The notes: generated by a model from the sequence alone, not told the origin. A DNA stretch of 64,000 nt from Lentzea terrae (GCF_003265345.1 NZ_QFWW01000020.1:542346-606345), one strand, 5' to 3'; counted from the first letter of the stretch, positions 1 to 8,373 are shown. Made by a program: numbers and translations.

Positions 1-168
1 ACGCAGCACCTGAACCAAATTCTTGTAACCCAGCTCCGATGCGGCGCCACGCCGATCCAACTCGGCGATTTTCTGCATCACCGCAGATTCGCGAACCCGG
101 ATTTCCGTCACCTCCGCGACGACACTGCGCAGCAGCTCGTCGGCGGACAGAAGTCGGGTTTCGCTCAC
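1..168 (-). CDS. DUF222/13E12-type HNH endonuclease family protein, N-terminal fragment
   Basis: Only the first 56 residues are inside the window; the rest lies beyond position 1. The visible part is a helical N-terminus in which an 'IAELDRRGAASELGY' stretch is followed by a 'LVQVLR' stretch. This is the usual start of DUF222 (REP13E12) proteins, which normally carry a C-terminal HNH nuclease domain. The GTG at 168 was chosen; an in-frame GTG at 177 is possible, and neither has a strong ribosome site. Members of this family are often multicopy in actinomycete genomes. The HNH domain cannot be checked here. Confidence 0.7.
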   Translation of the reverse strand, partial: MSETRLLSADELLRSVVAEVTEIRVRESAVMQKIAELDRRGAASELGYKNLVQVLR

Positions 169-307
169 GTGTTCCACTCTACCGCAAGATCACAAAACAA
201 TAACGACCCAAGGTGAACACAATCGAGTGAACCGAGCCGAACACCAATCCCAACGTGGCAAACCGGTAATGACGCAAGCCAACCAACCCAACCACGCACG
301 CTTGCGA

Positions 308-421
308 TTGGGGCTTGACTTTGGGTGCGAGGTGCTACCTTTTTCGGATCGGGCGGGTGCGAAGCATCCGACCTTTTCCGCCCGACCAGCGCCTCGCAAG
401 GGCCCCGAAGTCAAGCCCCAA
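308..421. repeat. 114-bp inverted repeat
   Basis: A perfect 14-bp outer arm (TTGGGGCTTGACTT at 308-321) pairs with 408-421. Further paired blocks lie inside it: TGCGAGG at 326-332 with 392-398, and TCGGGCGG at 349-356 with 378-385. The whole piece could fold into one interrupted hairpin. It sits between a DUF222 gene fragment and a pseudogene, so a mobile-element end or a terminator are both possible. Function unknown. Confidence 0.6.
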
Positions 422-559
422 CGCAATCGTCGCGAAGCGGCGATGACGCAACCAAAGCCCGTCCGGCCACCCACGCAACCACGCTGGAACGCAACCAATC
501 CGCAAAGCGCGACCAACCCCGCCGGAACCGCCGCCAGCCCACGCAACCGACCCGCACCC

Positions 560-785
560 CGGTGGCGAACATCGGCAACATGGCCGAGACCTCGTCGAGC
601 GTGGCCCGTTGCGCTTCGGTCAGCGTCACGTCCAACGCACCCAGGTTCATCTCGAACTGGTCGAACCTTCGGACACCGATCACGATCGAACTGACGCCCG
701 GCCGTCCGGCTCAGCCAGGACAACGCCACCTGGGACGCGGGTACCCCTAGCTCCGCGGCCACCGCGTTGAGCGCGTCGATCAGTC
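560..785 (-). pseudogene. Aldo/keto reductase C-terminal remnant (frameshifted)
   Basis: Read from 785 downward, one frame gives 'IDALNAVAAELGVPASQVALSW', a typical aldo/keto reductase C-terminal segment. Near 690-705 the match jumps frame by one base and continues as 'VSSIVIGVRRFDQFEMNLGAL' and 'VTLTEAQRATLDEVSA'. The N-terminal two thirds, including the barrel and the catalytic Tyr, are absent. It is therefore a decayed fragment and not a gene. A sequencing error could explain the frameshift, but not the missing N-terminus. Confidence 0.75.
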
Positions 786-906
786 ACGGCGATGAACCCG
801 ACGCGCTCCGCCGGCAGAACGCATCCATCGTCCAGAAGTGACCAAGCCCTTGACGAACGGTGCCGCGAAGATCGGCACCACGGACGTGAGCTGCCGCAGC
901 AGCGAC

Positions 907-1884
907 TCAGGACACCAGCGACGTGCGCGACAGCAGGTCGATGGCCGCGTAGACGTGCCGCAACGTCGGCGCCGGCACGCGGGTCAGCGAGGCGATCTCC
1001 ACCACCGCGCCGATGATCGCGTCGATCTCCAGCCGTTTGCCGGCTTCCAGGTCCTGCAGCATCGACGTCTTGTGGTGCCCGACCCTGCGGGCGCCGTCGA
1101 TGCGCTTGTCGATCGAGATCTGCGGGTCGCAGCCGGCCGCACGGGCGATGGTCAGCGTTTCGGCCATCATCTGCGCGACGAGCGAGCGGCTGTCCGTGTG
1201 CTCGCAGATCTCCACCATCGTCGCGCGGGTCAGTGCGCTCAACGGGTTGAACGCCACGTTGCCCATCAGCTTGATCCAGATGTCCTCGCGGACGTCCTTC
1301 TCCACCGGGCACTTCAGCCCGCCCGCGATCATCGCCTCGCTCAGCGCCACGCACCGCGGCGAGATCGACCGGTCCGGCTCCCCGATGGAGAACCGCGTGC
1401 CTTCCAGGTGCCGGATCACGCCCGGCGACTCGATCTCGGTCGAGCAGTAGACGACACACCCGATCGCCCGTTCCATCGGCAGCACGGCCGTGACCGAGCC
1501 GCCGGGGTCGACGGCCTCGATCCGCTGGCCCTCCAGGGGATGGCCGGTGAGACCGTGGAAGTACCACCACGGAATCCCGTTCTGCGCGGCGATCACGGCG
1601 GTGGAAGGACCCAGCAGAGGCGCCAGCAGATCACCCGACGACGCGTACGAGTACGCCTTCAGGCCGAGGAAGACGTAGTCGACCTCACCCACTTCGGCGG
1701 GATCGTCCGTCGCATGTGGATGCGCGGTGAAGTCACCACGAGGACTCAGCACCCGCACGCCGTGCGCCCGCATCGCGGCGAGATGGGCTCCACGTGCGAT
1801 CAGGTGGACCTCCACGCCCGCACGATGCAACGCCGCACCGACGTAGGCACCGATCGCCCCAGCTCCGAGAACAGCGATCTTCAT
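907..1884 (-). CDS. panE: Ketopantoate reductase family protein (PanE/ApbA-like)
   Basis: 325 aa. The ATG at 1884 opens directly into an N-terminal Rossmann motif GAGAIGAYVG (residues 7-16), followed by the ApbA C-terminal helical domain with a KLMGNVAFNPL segment. The family reduces 2-dehydropantoate to pantoate with NADPH in CoA synthesis, but many paralogues act on other 2-oxo acids. It is transcribed divergently from the GntR regulator at 1985, and the interval carries two regulator-box copies. That context suggests a catabolic role, or pantoate supply for a CoA-dependent pathway, over a housekeeping panE. Substrate is not shown by the sequence. Confidence 0.8.
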   Translation of the reverse strand: MKIAVLGAGAIGAYVGAALHRAGVEVHLIARGAHLAAMRAHGVRVLSPRGDFTAHPHATDDPAEVGEVDYVFLGLKAYSYASSGDLLAPLLGPSTAVIAAQNGIPWWYFHGLTGHPLEGQRIEAVDPGGSVTAVLPMERAIGCVVYCSTEIESPGVIRHLEGTRFSIGEPDRSISPRCVALSEAMIAGGLKCPVEKDVREDIWIKLMGNVAFNPLSALTRATMVEICEHTDSRSLVAQMMAETLTIARAAGCDPQISIDKRIDGARRVGHHKTSMLQDLEAGKRLEIDAIIGAVVEIASLTRVPAPTLRHVYAAIDLLSRTSLVS

Positions 1885-1905
1885 GTCACGCCCCGCTCGT
1901 TTCAG

Positions 1906-1922
1906 GATTGCATACAGTATAC
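1906..1922. promoter_or_regulatory. GntR box O1 (panE/gntR intergenic)
   Basis: GATTGCATACAGTATAC holds the near-perfect dyad CATAC-A-GTATA. The same core occurs at 11369-11388 and 39902-39920, and spaced half-sites occur at 1955 and 2783. On the minus strand it contains TATACT at 1921-1916, a fair -10 for panE about 25 bp before its start. Binding by the adjacent GntR protein is inferred from position and recurrence. Confidence 0.7.
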
Positions 1923-1954
1923 GGACAACATGACCAAAGCTCCAGAAGTGCTTT

Positions 1955-1977
1955 TTGCATACCAAAAGCTGTATTCT
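1955..1977. promoter_or_regulatory. GntR box O2 and likely gntR -10
   Basis: Half-sites CATAC (1958-1962) and GTATT (1971-1975) are separated by 8 bp, the same spacing as at 2783-2805. TATTCT at 1972-1977 resembles a -10. Transcription from it would begin at or next to the ATG at 1985, and no ribosome site precedes that ATG, so a leaderless, self-repressed gntR transcript is plausible. Confidence 0.55.
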
Positions 1978-1984
1978 GTCTGAC

Positions 1985-2710
1985 ATGACCTCTTTGCCCA
2001 GTGGCCGCCGAGCCGGCAAGGGCTCCCTCAGCGCCGCGGCGAGCCGCCGGGTCGAACGGCCCGCACCGCTGCGCCAGGCCGTCTACGACGCCCTGCTCGA
2101 GCTCATCGTCAACCGCACCCTCGCCCCCGGCCAGCACCTGGTCGAGGCCGAACTCGCCGAGTACCTCGGCGTGAGCCGCCAGCCGGTGCGCGAGGCCCTG
2201 CAGCGGCTCCAGACCGACGGGTGGGTCGACCTGCGCCCAGCCCAGGGCGCCTTCGTGCACACGCCGACCGAGGAGGAGGCCGACCAGCTGCTCGCGGTGC
2301 GCAGCGTGCTGGAGACCTACTCGGCCAAGCTCGCCGCCGAGCACGCCACCGCGCAGGACGTGAAGCAGCTCAAGAAGCTGCAGAAGGCCGGCGAGGACGC
2401 GTTGGCCGCCGCCGACGTGGAACGCCTGGTCCAGGCGAACGCCAACCTGCACGCGGCCGTTGCGGCGATCGGCCGCAACAAGGTCCTGTCCGAGATGATC
2501 GGGCTGGTCGACCGGCGGGTGCGCTGGTACTACACCCCGATCGCCCGCCCGCGCAGCCGAGACTCGTGGAACGAACACGCTGAGCTGATCGCGGCCATCT
2601 CCGACGGTGACGCAGAGCGAGCAGGCGAGGTCATGCACCGGCACGCGGAGCAGACGCGGCAGACCTACCACGACCGGAAGACGCCGGAGAACGCCACCGA
2701 GGGTAGCTAG
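1985..2710 (+). CDS. GntR-family (FCD) transcriptional regulator
   Basis: 241 aa. Residues about 30-95 form the winged helix of GntR proteins (LRQAVYDALLELIV, then VSRQPVREALQRLQ). The rest is an all-helical FCD ligand domain with spaced Asp/His residues (NANLHAAV, WNEHAELI, MHRHAEQ) of the kind that hold a metal and a carboxylate ligand. FCD regulators commonly sense organic acids. The ATG at 1985 follows a -10-like TATTCT by only a few bases and has no Shine-Dalgarno, which suggests leaderless translation. CATAC/GTATG boxes next to it and at three other loci in the window make it the likely regulator of the formyl-CoA/oxalate-type genes. Confidence 0.9.
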   Translation: MTSLPSGRRAGKGSLSAAASRRVERPAPLRQAVYDALLELIVNRTLAPGQHLVEAELAEYLGVSRQPVREALQRLQTDGWVDLRPAQGAFVHTPTEEEADQLLAVRSVLETYSAKLAAEHATAQDVKQLKKLQKAGEDALAAADVERLVQANANLHAAVAAIGRNKVLSEMIGLVDRRVRWYYTPIARPRSRDSWNEHAELIAAISDGDAERAGEVMHRHAEQTRQTYHDRKTPENATEGS

Positions 2711-2782
2711 CCCATTACGCTCAGATCACCCGAAATCGGTCATTTGGTGCCGCACGGGTGATCCGCGACACGATGGTCGTGG

Positions 2783-2805
2783 ATTGCATACAAAACGCAG
2801 TATGC
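2783..2805. promoter_or_regulatory. GntR box O3 upstream of the 66-aa gene
   Basis: ATTGCATAC at 2783-2791 and GTATGC at 2800-2805 are separated by 8 bp, the O2 layout. It lies 146 bp before the ATG at 2951, in the only sizeable gap before that gene. The match places the small gene in the same candidate regulon. Confidence 0.6.
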
Positions 2806-2950
2806 TGAATTTCGGCAGGGATGAGGTCAACGAGGACCCGCAGTGGGTACCCAGTGGAACGAACCCCAGCCGCAACCCTGCTACTCCCGTGCGACAGTGC
2901 TTGTCAGGCTTCTGCGCGCCCTGGGAGCGACCATCGACAGGAGGAAACCC

Positions 2951-3151
2951 ATGTCCCGCTTGAAGAACTTCGCGCGCTCTCTGACCCAGCCGCGCGCCGG
3001 ATTCTCCGCCGACGGCCGCCCGCTCGGCCTCGGCCTGGCCACCGCGCTGAACGAGCAGCACAAGGACGCCGAGGCCGTCGCGGCCGTGGCCAAGACGCTG
3101 CGCCCAGGTTTTGAGGGCAAGGACGCCGAGGGCCACACCATTCACGGCTGA
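2951..3151 (+). CDS. Small protein of unknown function (66 aa)
   Basis: I do not recognise this protein. It starts with a basic helix (MSRLKNFARSLTQ), has no signal peptide or membrane segment, and ends GHTIHG. A strong ribosome site (AGGAGG, 7-8 bp before the ATG at 2951) supports translation, and the upstream gap carries a GntR box. Its last 10 bases overlap the 3' end of the convergent terC gene. Its place in the candidate formyl-CoA regulon is the only clue to its role. Confidence 0.65.
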   Translation: MSRLKNFARSLTQPRAGFSADGRPLGLGLATALNEQHKDAEAVAAVAKTLRPGFEGKDAEGHTIHG

Positions 3152-4158
3152 GTGTCCTTCACCGGAGCGTCATCGCTGCGCTGCACGATCTCCGCACCCT
3201 CCACAGCGGACTGGGCGGCCCGCTTGGAGGTGTGCAGGCTCCACACCGTGGTGATGGCGAGCGTCACCACGATCACCCCGAGCGACACCGTGATCGGGAT
3301 CTCCGGAGCCCATGTGACACCGTGGTGGTGCAGCGCCTCGAAGATGAGCTTGAGCCCGATGAACGCGAGCACCACCGCGAGGCCCTTGCTCAGGTGCACC
3401 AGGCGATCGAGCAGGCCGCCCACCAGGAAGAACAGCTGGCGCAGGCCCATCAGCGCGAACGCGTTGGCGGTCAGCACCAGGTAGGGCTCCTTGGTGAGCC
3501 CGAAGATGGCCGGGATCGAGTCCACCGCGAACAGCAGGTCCGTGGTGCCGACCGCGACCATGACGATCAGCATCGGCGTCACCACCCGGCGACCGTCGAT
3601 GCGCGTCGTCAACGCCGCACCGTGGTAGGTCGTGGTCGCCGGCACGACCTTCTTCACCGCGCGCAACGCGGCGTTCTCGGAGAACTCGGCCTCTTCGGTT
3701 TCCTCCTGGCGCAACAACTTCCACGCCGTCCAGATGAGGAAGGCGCCGAAGAGGTAGAACAGCCAGTCGAACCGCGCGATCGCCTGGGCACCCAGTGCGA
3801 TGAACACGGCTCGCAGCAACAACGCCAGGATGATGCCGACGATGAGCACCTTTTGCCGGTACTCCCGCGGCACCGCGAACCTGGCCATGATGAGCACGAA
3901 CACGAACAGGTTGTCGACGCTCAGCGAGTACTCGGTGATCCAGCCGGCGAAGAACTCACCGCCGTGACCGGGCCCGGCCAGCACCGTGACGCCGAGTCCG
4001 AAGAGGACGGCCAGGCCGACGTAGAACAGCACCCAGTACAACGACTCGCGGAACGACGGCTCGTGCGGTTTCCGGGCGACCAAGTAGAAGTCGAACGCGA
4101 TCACGAGCGCGATACCGCCCATGGTCGCGATCCACACCCAGACAGGAAGATCCAGCAT
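3142..4158 (-). CDS. TerC/Alx-family integral membrane protein
   Basis: 338 aa with about nine hydrophobic segments. Characteristic TerC signatures are visible: ITEYSLSVDNLFVFVLIM near residue 75 and a matching TTDLLFAVDSIPAIFG in the second half, both with membrane-embedded Asp residues. The family is linked to metal (Mn2+) export and tellurite resistance. A strong GGAGG lies 8 bp before the ATG at 4158. It is 21 bp downstream of the 145-aa membrane protein and follows the Nramp-like transporter, so the three genes probably form one metal-related transcription unit. The 3' end overlaps the convergent 66-aa gene by 10 bp. Confidence 0.85.
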   Translation of the reverse strand: MLDLPVWVWIATMGGIALVIAFDFYLVARKPHEPSFRESLYWVLFYVGLAVLFGLGVTVLAGPGHGGEFFAGWITEYSLSVDNLFVFVLIMARFAVPREYRQKVLIVGIILALLLRAVFIALGAQAIARFDWLFYLFGAFLIWTAWKLLRQEETEEAEFSENAALRAVKKVVPATTTYHGAALTTRIDGRRVVTPMLIVMVAVGTTDLLFAVDSIPAIFGLTKEPYLVLTANAFALMGLRQLFFLVGGLLDRLVHLSKGLAVVLAFIGLKLIFEALHHHGVTWAPEIPITVSLGVIVVTLAITTVWSLHTSKRAAQSAVEGAEIVQRSDDAPVKDTQP

Positions 4159-4179
4159 TCTCGCTCCTCCGGCGGAAGG

Positions 4180-4617
4180 TCAGCGGGACGTGGTGGCAGC
4201 AGAGGTGCGCATGCGCAGCGCGATGCGCTCGTGCAGCCACAGGAAGCCGATCGCCCAGCCCATGCTCACGAGTCCTTGGTAGGCGAGGAAACCGGCCAGG
4301 TCCGAGGGCAGCCGGACCTGGCCGGTGAGCACCAGGCTCACGGCGATCTCGTGGATCAGCCTGGCCAGTGGGAACCCGACGAGCCAGAACAGCGCGACAG
4401 GGGCGAACCGCCCGCGTGGCAGCAGGCCCGACGCCACGAGCAGACCGAGAGTGCCGCCGAGCAGGCCCAGCGGCACACCGAGCGCGAGCATCGTGACCAA
4501 CGCCCACGAGAGGGGCTGGCCGACCAAGGCCGCCAGCCCGCCCGCAACCACACCGGCGGCGAGCCCCACGGCCGCACCGGGCAGTGTTTCTTTCCACTGG
4601 GCTTCTCGGATGTCCAT
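4180..4617 (-). CDS. Four-helix membrane protein of unknown function
   Basis: 145 aa with four predicted membrane helices and short loops, ending in a charged tail (LHERIALRMRTSAATTSR). No known family was recognised. Its ATG shares one base with the stop codon of the upstream Nramp-like gene (TGATG), so translation is coupled and the two proteins are likely made in step. That suggests an accessory subunit or chaperone for the transporter, but no sequence motif proves it. Confidence 0.7.
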   Translation of the reverse strand: MDIREAQWKETLPGAAVGLAAGVVAGGLAALVGQPLSWALVTMLALGVPLGLLGGTLGLLVASGLLPRGRFAPVALFWLVGFPLARLIHEIAVSLVLTGQVRLPSDLAGFLAYQGLVSMGWAIGFLWLHERIALRMRTSAATTSR

Positions 4618-6110
4618 CAGTCCACCACGACGCCGAAGCGGATCAGGCTGTAGAACAGCATGCCGAGGTAGAACACGGCACCCAGCCCCACGACGATGTT
4701 CGTGATCAGCTTGGGCCGGATGGGTTTGGGCAGCATCCGGTTGTTCACGAGCAGCAACACCACGCAGTAGGCACCCATCGCGAACGTGGACAGGAACGCC
4801 AGGACGTCGAGGATGGCGCCCGGTCCCTTGGCCGGTCCCCACAGCAGGATGACGATGCCGAAGGTGATGACACCCCACAGGAATCCCGCGTAGAGGCGCG
4901 ACATCCCGAACCGCTTCGCGCCGCGCACGAAGTGGTAGGTCATGTCGGCCTGGCCGCGGGAGAACGAGTCGAACAGACCCAGGGTGGCGTTCAGTCCGAT
5001 CAACGCGATGAACCCGAGGAACACCGCGCCCAGCACGGGACCGCCCGCTGACGCGAAGGCGTCCGACATGCCGTTGAGCGCCGCTTCCCGTTCGCCGGAC
5101 TCGATCAGCGCCTTGACGTTCGGGCTCTCCCGGTTCGCCGCCTGGGCGAGCACCGTGAACGAGATCGTGACCAGCATCGTGATGCCCCAGAAGAGCAGCA
5201 GCGCGTCGAACGTGACCCAGCGCCGCCAGCCCTTCCACTTCGCCATCTCGGTGGGGTCCGAGGTGTCGAACATGAAGCCCCGGCTGGGCATCTCCTCTTC
5301 CTTGCCCGCGTGCCGCAGACCGCGCACCTTGGGGATGTGCGAGCCCATGCCGGCACCGCTGTCCCGCAGGTGCAGCGTGTACCACATCTGCTGCATGCCG
5401 GACGGGCCCGCGAACGCGATCGAGCCGACGATGACCGGGAACCACGTGGCCGACAGGGCGTCGGCGGGCAGGTAGCCGAACTGGAACATGCCGGTCACCG
5501 TGGTGACCAGGTCCTGCCACGTGCCGACCATCGCCGCCACGACCGCGGTGCTGACGACGAGCAGTCCGATGAGGATGGACAGCAGGTTCTCCAGCAGGTT
5601 GTAGATGACCTTGGCCAGGCTGAACAGGATGCCGACCAGGACCAGGCCGACGCAGGCCGACACCGTCCACGGTATGCCGGTGATCCGCTCGAGCGCCGCC
5701 GCGCCCGCGGAGAGGTGGCCGGGCCAGATGTAGACGGCCATCGCCACGATGAAGAAGAACCACATGATCGGCTTGAACACGCGTGCCGCGCCGAAGAAGA
5801 TGCTCTCGCCCGTCGCCATGGCGTAGCGGGCCATCTCCAGCATGACGACGGCCTGCAGGGTCACGCCGATCAGGAAGAGCCACCGGATGTCCGGCCCGAA
5901 GAGCAGCACGAGCCGGGGCCACATGTAGGCCTCGCCCATGCCCACGCCGAGTGCCACCAGGAAGACGGTGGGGCCCAGCAGGTGGATCGACGGTGGCGCG
6001 TCGGGCAGTTTCCTGATGGGCATCGCTTCCAGCCTGCCCGCGGGCCAGACACGCTCCTTCTCAGGTGGTGCTGACACTTCTGTGCGGGCGACCAGATTTG
6101 GATCATCCAC
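4617..6110 (-). CDS. Nramp-related transporter lacking the DPGN motif
   Basis: 497 aa, about 11-12 membrane helices. The general Nramp pattern is present (LGPTVFLVALG in helix 1), but where classical Nramp proteins have the metal-binding DPGN, this one has a G-x-GE sequence (GVGMGEAYMWP). The helix-6 metal motif region reads GPSGMQQMWY. It belongs to the GxGE branch of Nramp relatives whose substrates are uncertain. A long hydrophilic loop with GKEEEMPSRGF separates the two halves. The GTG at 6110 was chosen for its GGAGG 9 bp upstream. It leads a coupled group with the 145-aa protein and TerC. Confidence 0.75.
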   Translation of the reverse strand: MDDPNLVARTEVSAPPEKERVWPAGRLEAMPIRKLPDAPPSIHLLGPTVFLVALGVGMGEAYMWPRLVLLFGPDIRWLFLIGVTLQAVVMLEMARYAMATGESIFFGAARVFKPIMWFFFIVAMAVYIWPGHLSAGAAALERITGIPWTVSACVGLVLVGILFSLAKVIYNLLENLLSILIGLLVVSTAVVAAMVGTWQDLVTTVTGMFQFGYLPADALSATWFPVIVGSIAFAGPSGMQQMWYTLHLRDSGAGMGSHIPKVRGLRHAGKEEEMPSRGFMFDTSDPTEMAKWKGWRRWVTFDALLLFWGITMLVTISFTVLAQAANRESPNVKALIESGEREAALNGMSDAFASAGGPVLGAVFLGFIALIGLNATLGLFDSFSRGQADMTYHFVRGAKRFGMSRLYAGFLWGVITFGIVILLWGPAKGPGAILDVLAFLSTFAMGAYCVVLLLVNNRMLPKPIRPKLITNIVVGLGAVFYLGMLFYSLIRFGVVVD

Positions 6111-6162
6111 GGTTAACAACCTCCAGAGGACCGGCTGTCTTCGTTGACCTCCCTGGCGGGTT

Positions 6163-6189
6163 CGCGACCGTGGGCGTGTCACGGTCGCG
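6163..6189. terminator. Hairpin terminator candidate after the acyl-CoA synthetase gene
   Basis: A perfect 10-bp stem (CGCGACCGTG with CACGGTCGCG) encloses a 7-nt loop. It sits in the 112-bp gap between the synthetase stop (6223) and the Nramp-like start (6110). There is no U-tract, as is common in actinomycetes. Confidence 0.6.
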
Positions 6190-6222
6190 GACGGGCCATC
6201 TCTCCCTTACAAGATCTCGCTG

Positions 6223-8373
6223 CTAACCGAGCAGCCCGGCGGCCCTTGCCCACCGATACTTGGCGCCCAATACAGCGACAGGTTTCTCCGTTGTGTACGG
6301 ATACGCAACTACCCCGTTCCGGTACAGGTACTCGCTGGCCTCCTCCACCTGGACGTCGCCGGCGAGCGATGCGACAACAGGTTTGTGGATGCCGTTCGCC
6401 CGGTACTCCTCCACCACGTCGACCACGAGCTTCGCGAACACCATCGGTGGCGTGACGATGGTGTGCCAGTAGCCCAGGATCAACGAGTGGATGCGCTCGT
6501 CGGCAAGGCCGAGCGCGATCGTGTTCCGGTACGTCGAAGGCGGTTCCCCGCCGGTGATGTCGACCGGGTTGCCGGCCGCGCCGAACGGCGGGATGAACTT
6601 CCGGAACGCCGCGTCCAGATCGTCCGGAATGGTCATGAGCGACAACCCGTTGTCCACACAGGCGTCCGAGAGCAGCACGCCCGAGCCGCCCGCGCCCGTG
6701 ATGATGACGACGTTCTCGCCCTTGGGCGTGGCCAGCAGCGGGATGCCGCGCGCGTACTCCAGCAGGTCGTTCAGGCCGGGTGCGCGGATCACGCCGCTCT
6801 GCTTGAGGATGTCGTCGTAGACCCGGTCGTTGCCGGCCAGTGCGCCGGTGTGCGAACTGGCCGCCTTGGCGCCCTGGTCGGTTCGTCCGGCTTTCAGCAC
6901 CACGACCGGTTTGCGAGTCGACACCCGCTTCGCCGTCTCCGCGAAGGAACGACCGTCCTTGAGGTCTTCCAGGTGCATCGCGACGAGCTGGGTGTTCGGG
7001 TCCTGCTCGAAGAACGTCAGCAGGTCGTCCTCGTCGATGTCGGCCTTGTTGCCCACGCCCACGATCGCGCTGACGCCCATGCCCGCGGAACGGCTGAATC
7101 CGAGGATCGCCATACCGATTCCGCCACTCTGCGACGACAGCGCGACGCCGCCCTTGACGTCGTACGGCGTGCAGAACGTCGCCGAGAGGTTCTCCGGCGT
7201 GTAGTAGTAGCCGTAGATGTTCGGGCCGAGGATGCGCACGCCGTGCTTGCGCGCGATCGCGACGATCTCCTCCTGCAGCTCGACGTTGCCCGTCTCGCCG
7301 AACCCGGAGGGGATCATGATCGCGCCGGCGACGCCCTTCTTGCCGACCTCTTCCAACGCCGCCGGGACGAACTTGGCCGGGATGGCGAACACCGCGACGT
7401 CGACGTCTCCTGGCACGTCGCCGATGCCGGCGAAGGCTTTCCTCTCCAAGATCTCGTCCGCCTTGGGGTTGATCGGGTAGATCTCGCCCTGGAACCCGCC
7501 GTTGACGAGGTTCTTCATCACCGAGTTGCCGATCTTGCCCTCTTCGTTCGAGGCACCGATCACGGCGACGGCGGCCGGCTTCATGATCCGGTTCATCGCG
7601 GTCAGGATCTCGTCCTGCGTGAACCGGTGCGGTTCCTTGGCCGCGTTCTCGTCCACCAGGATCCGCACGTCGACAGCGGTGGCACCGGAAGGAGTCGCCA
7701 GCACGGGGTTGAGGTCGACCTCGGCCAGCTGCGGGAAGTCCGTGACCAGATCCGACACCCGGTGGATCAGGTCGGCGAGCTTCGCAGCGTCAACTCCTTG
7801 CGCGCCACGGACTCCGCGCAGGATCTCGGCGGCCGCGATGCCGTTGACCATCGACAGCGCCTCGGACTCGCTCGTCGGTGCCAGGCGGAACGTGACGTCC
7901 TTGAGCACCTCGACCAGGATGCCGCCGAGGCCGAACGCGACGATCTTGCCGAACGTCTCGTCCGTCACCGCGCCCACGATGACCTCGTGGACCTCGTTCC
8001 CGGTCGGCAGCTGCTGCTGGACCTGGACCCCGGTGATCTCGGCGTCCGCCTTGTAGTTGCGGGCGTTGTTGATGATCGTGCGATAGCCCTCGGCGACCTC
8101 ACCCGAGTTCTTCAACCCGACGAGGACACCGCCGGCCTCGGTCTTGTGCAGGATGTCCGGTGAAACGATCTTGAGCACGACCGGGTAGCCGATCTCCTCG
8201 GCGAACGCTACGGCGCCCTCCGACGACTTCGCCAGCGCCTCGGCCGGGGTCGCGATCCCGTAGGCGTCGCAGACCCGCTTGCCCTCCGGTGCGGTGAGCG
8301 ACGACCGTCCCTCCGCCCGCACCTTCGCGAGTGCGTTCTCGACCGCGGCGCGGTCGTAGCCGTTGTCCGGCAT
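6223..8373 (-). CDS. ADP-forming acyl-CoA synthetase (acetate-CoA ligase family), fused subunits
   Basis: 716 aa. The N-terminal third is an ATP-grasp domain (VVLKIVSPDILHKTEAGGV). Then come the CoA-binding domain (AVIGASNEEGKIGNSV), the SucD-like ligase domain (ALSSQSGGIG), and SSHTGALAG with His508, the expected phosphohistidine. The subunit order is beta-alpha. These enzymes interconvert acyl-CoA + ADP + phosphate and acid + ATP. It is the third gene after the thiamine enzyme and the CoA-transferase, 22 bp downstream of the latter, with GGGAG before the ATG. Here it could prime the cycle by making a CoA thioester or recover ATP from formyl-CoA; acid specificity is not visible. Confidence 0.85.
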   Translation of the reverse strand: MPDNGYDRAAVENALAKVRAEGRSSLTAPEGKRVCDAYGIATPAEALAKSSEGAVAFAEEIGYPVVLKIVSPDILHKTEAGGVLVGLKNSGEVAEGYRTIINNARNYKADAEITGVQVQQQLPTGNEVHEVIVGAVTDETFGKIVAFGLGGILVEVLKDVTFRLAPTSESEALSMVNGIAAAEILRGVRGAQGVDAAKLADLIHRVSDLVTDFPQLAEVDLNPVLATPSGATAVDVRILVDENAAKEPHRFTQDEILTAMNRIMKPAAVAVIGASNEEGKIGNSVMKNLVNGGFQGEIYPINPKADEILERKAFAGIGDVPGDVDVAVFAIPAKFVPAALEEVGKKGVAGAIMIPSGFGETGNVELQEEIVAIARKHGVRILGPNIYGYYYTPENLSATFCTPYDVKGGVALSSQSGGIGMAILGFSRSAGMGVSAIVGVGNKADIDEDDLLTFFEQDPNTQLVAMHLEDLKDGRSFAETAKRVSTRKPVVVLKAGRTDQGAKAASSHTGALAGNDRVYDDILKQSGVIRAPGLNDLLEYARGIPLLATPKGENVVIITGAGGSGVLLSDACVDNGLSLMTIPDDLDAAFRKFIPPFGAAGNPVDITGGEPPSTYRNTIALGLADERIHSLILGYWHTIVTPPMVFAKLVVDVVEEYRANGIHKPVVASLAGDVQVEEASEYLYRNGVVAYPYTTEKPVAVLGAKYRWARAAGLLG

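Larger units (their letters stand above)
178..906. other. Degenerate intergenic stretch
   Basis: No intact gene is supported in these 730 bases. They hold a long inverted repeat (308-421) and a frameshifted aldo/keto reductase remnant (about 560-785). On the minus strand between 786 and 906 there is a short open stretch, readable as 'LTSVVPIFAAPFVKGL', that ends without a recognisable domain; it may be another gene remnant. Other open frames here are arginine- and proline-rich and look like chance frames in GC-rich DNA. Confidence 0.5.

Noticed and set aside
227-750. Overlapping plus-strand frames of 141-155 residues near the left edge
   Set aside because: Arg/Pro/Thr-rich, no ribosome site, and they cross the inverted repeat and the reductase relic.
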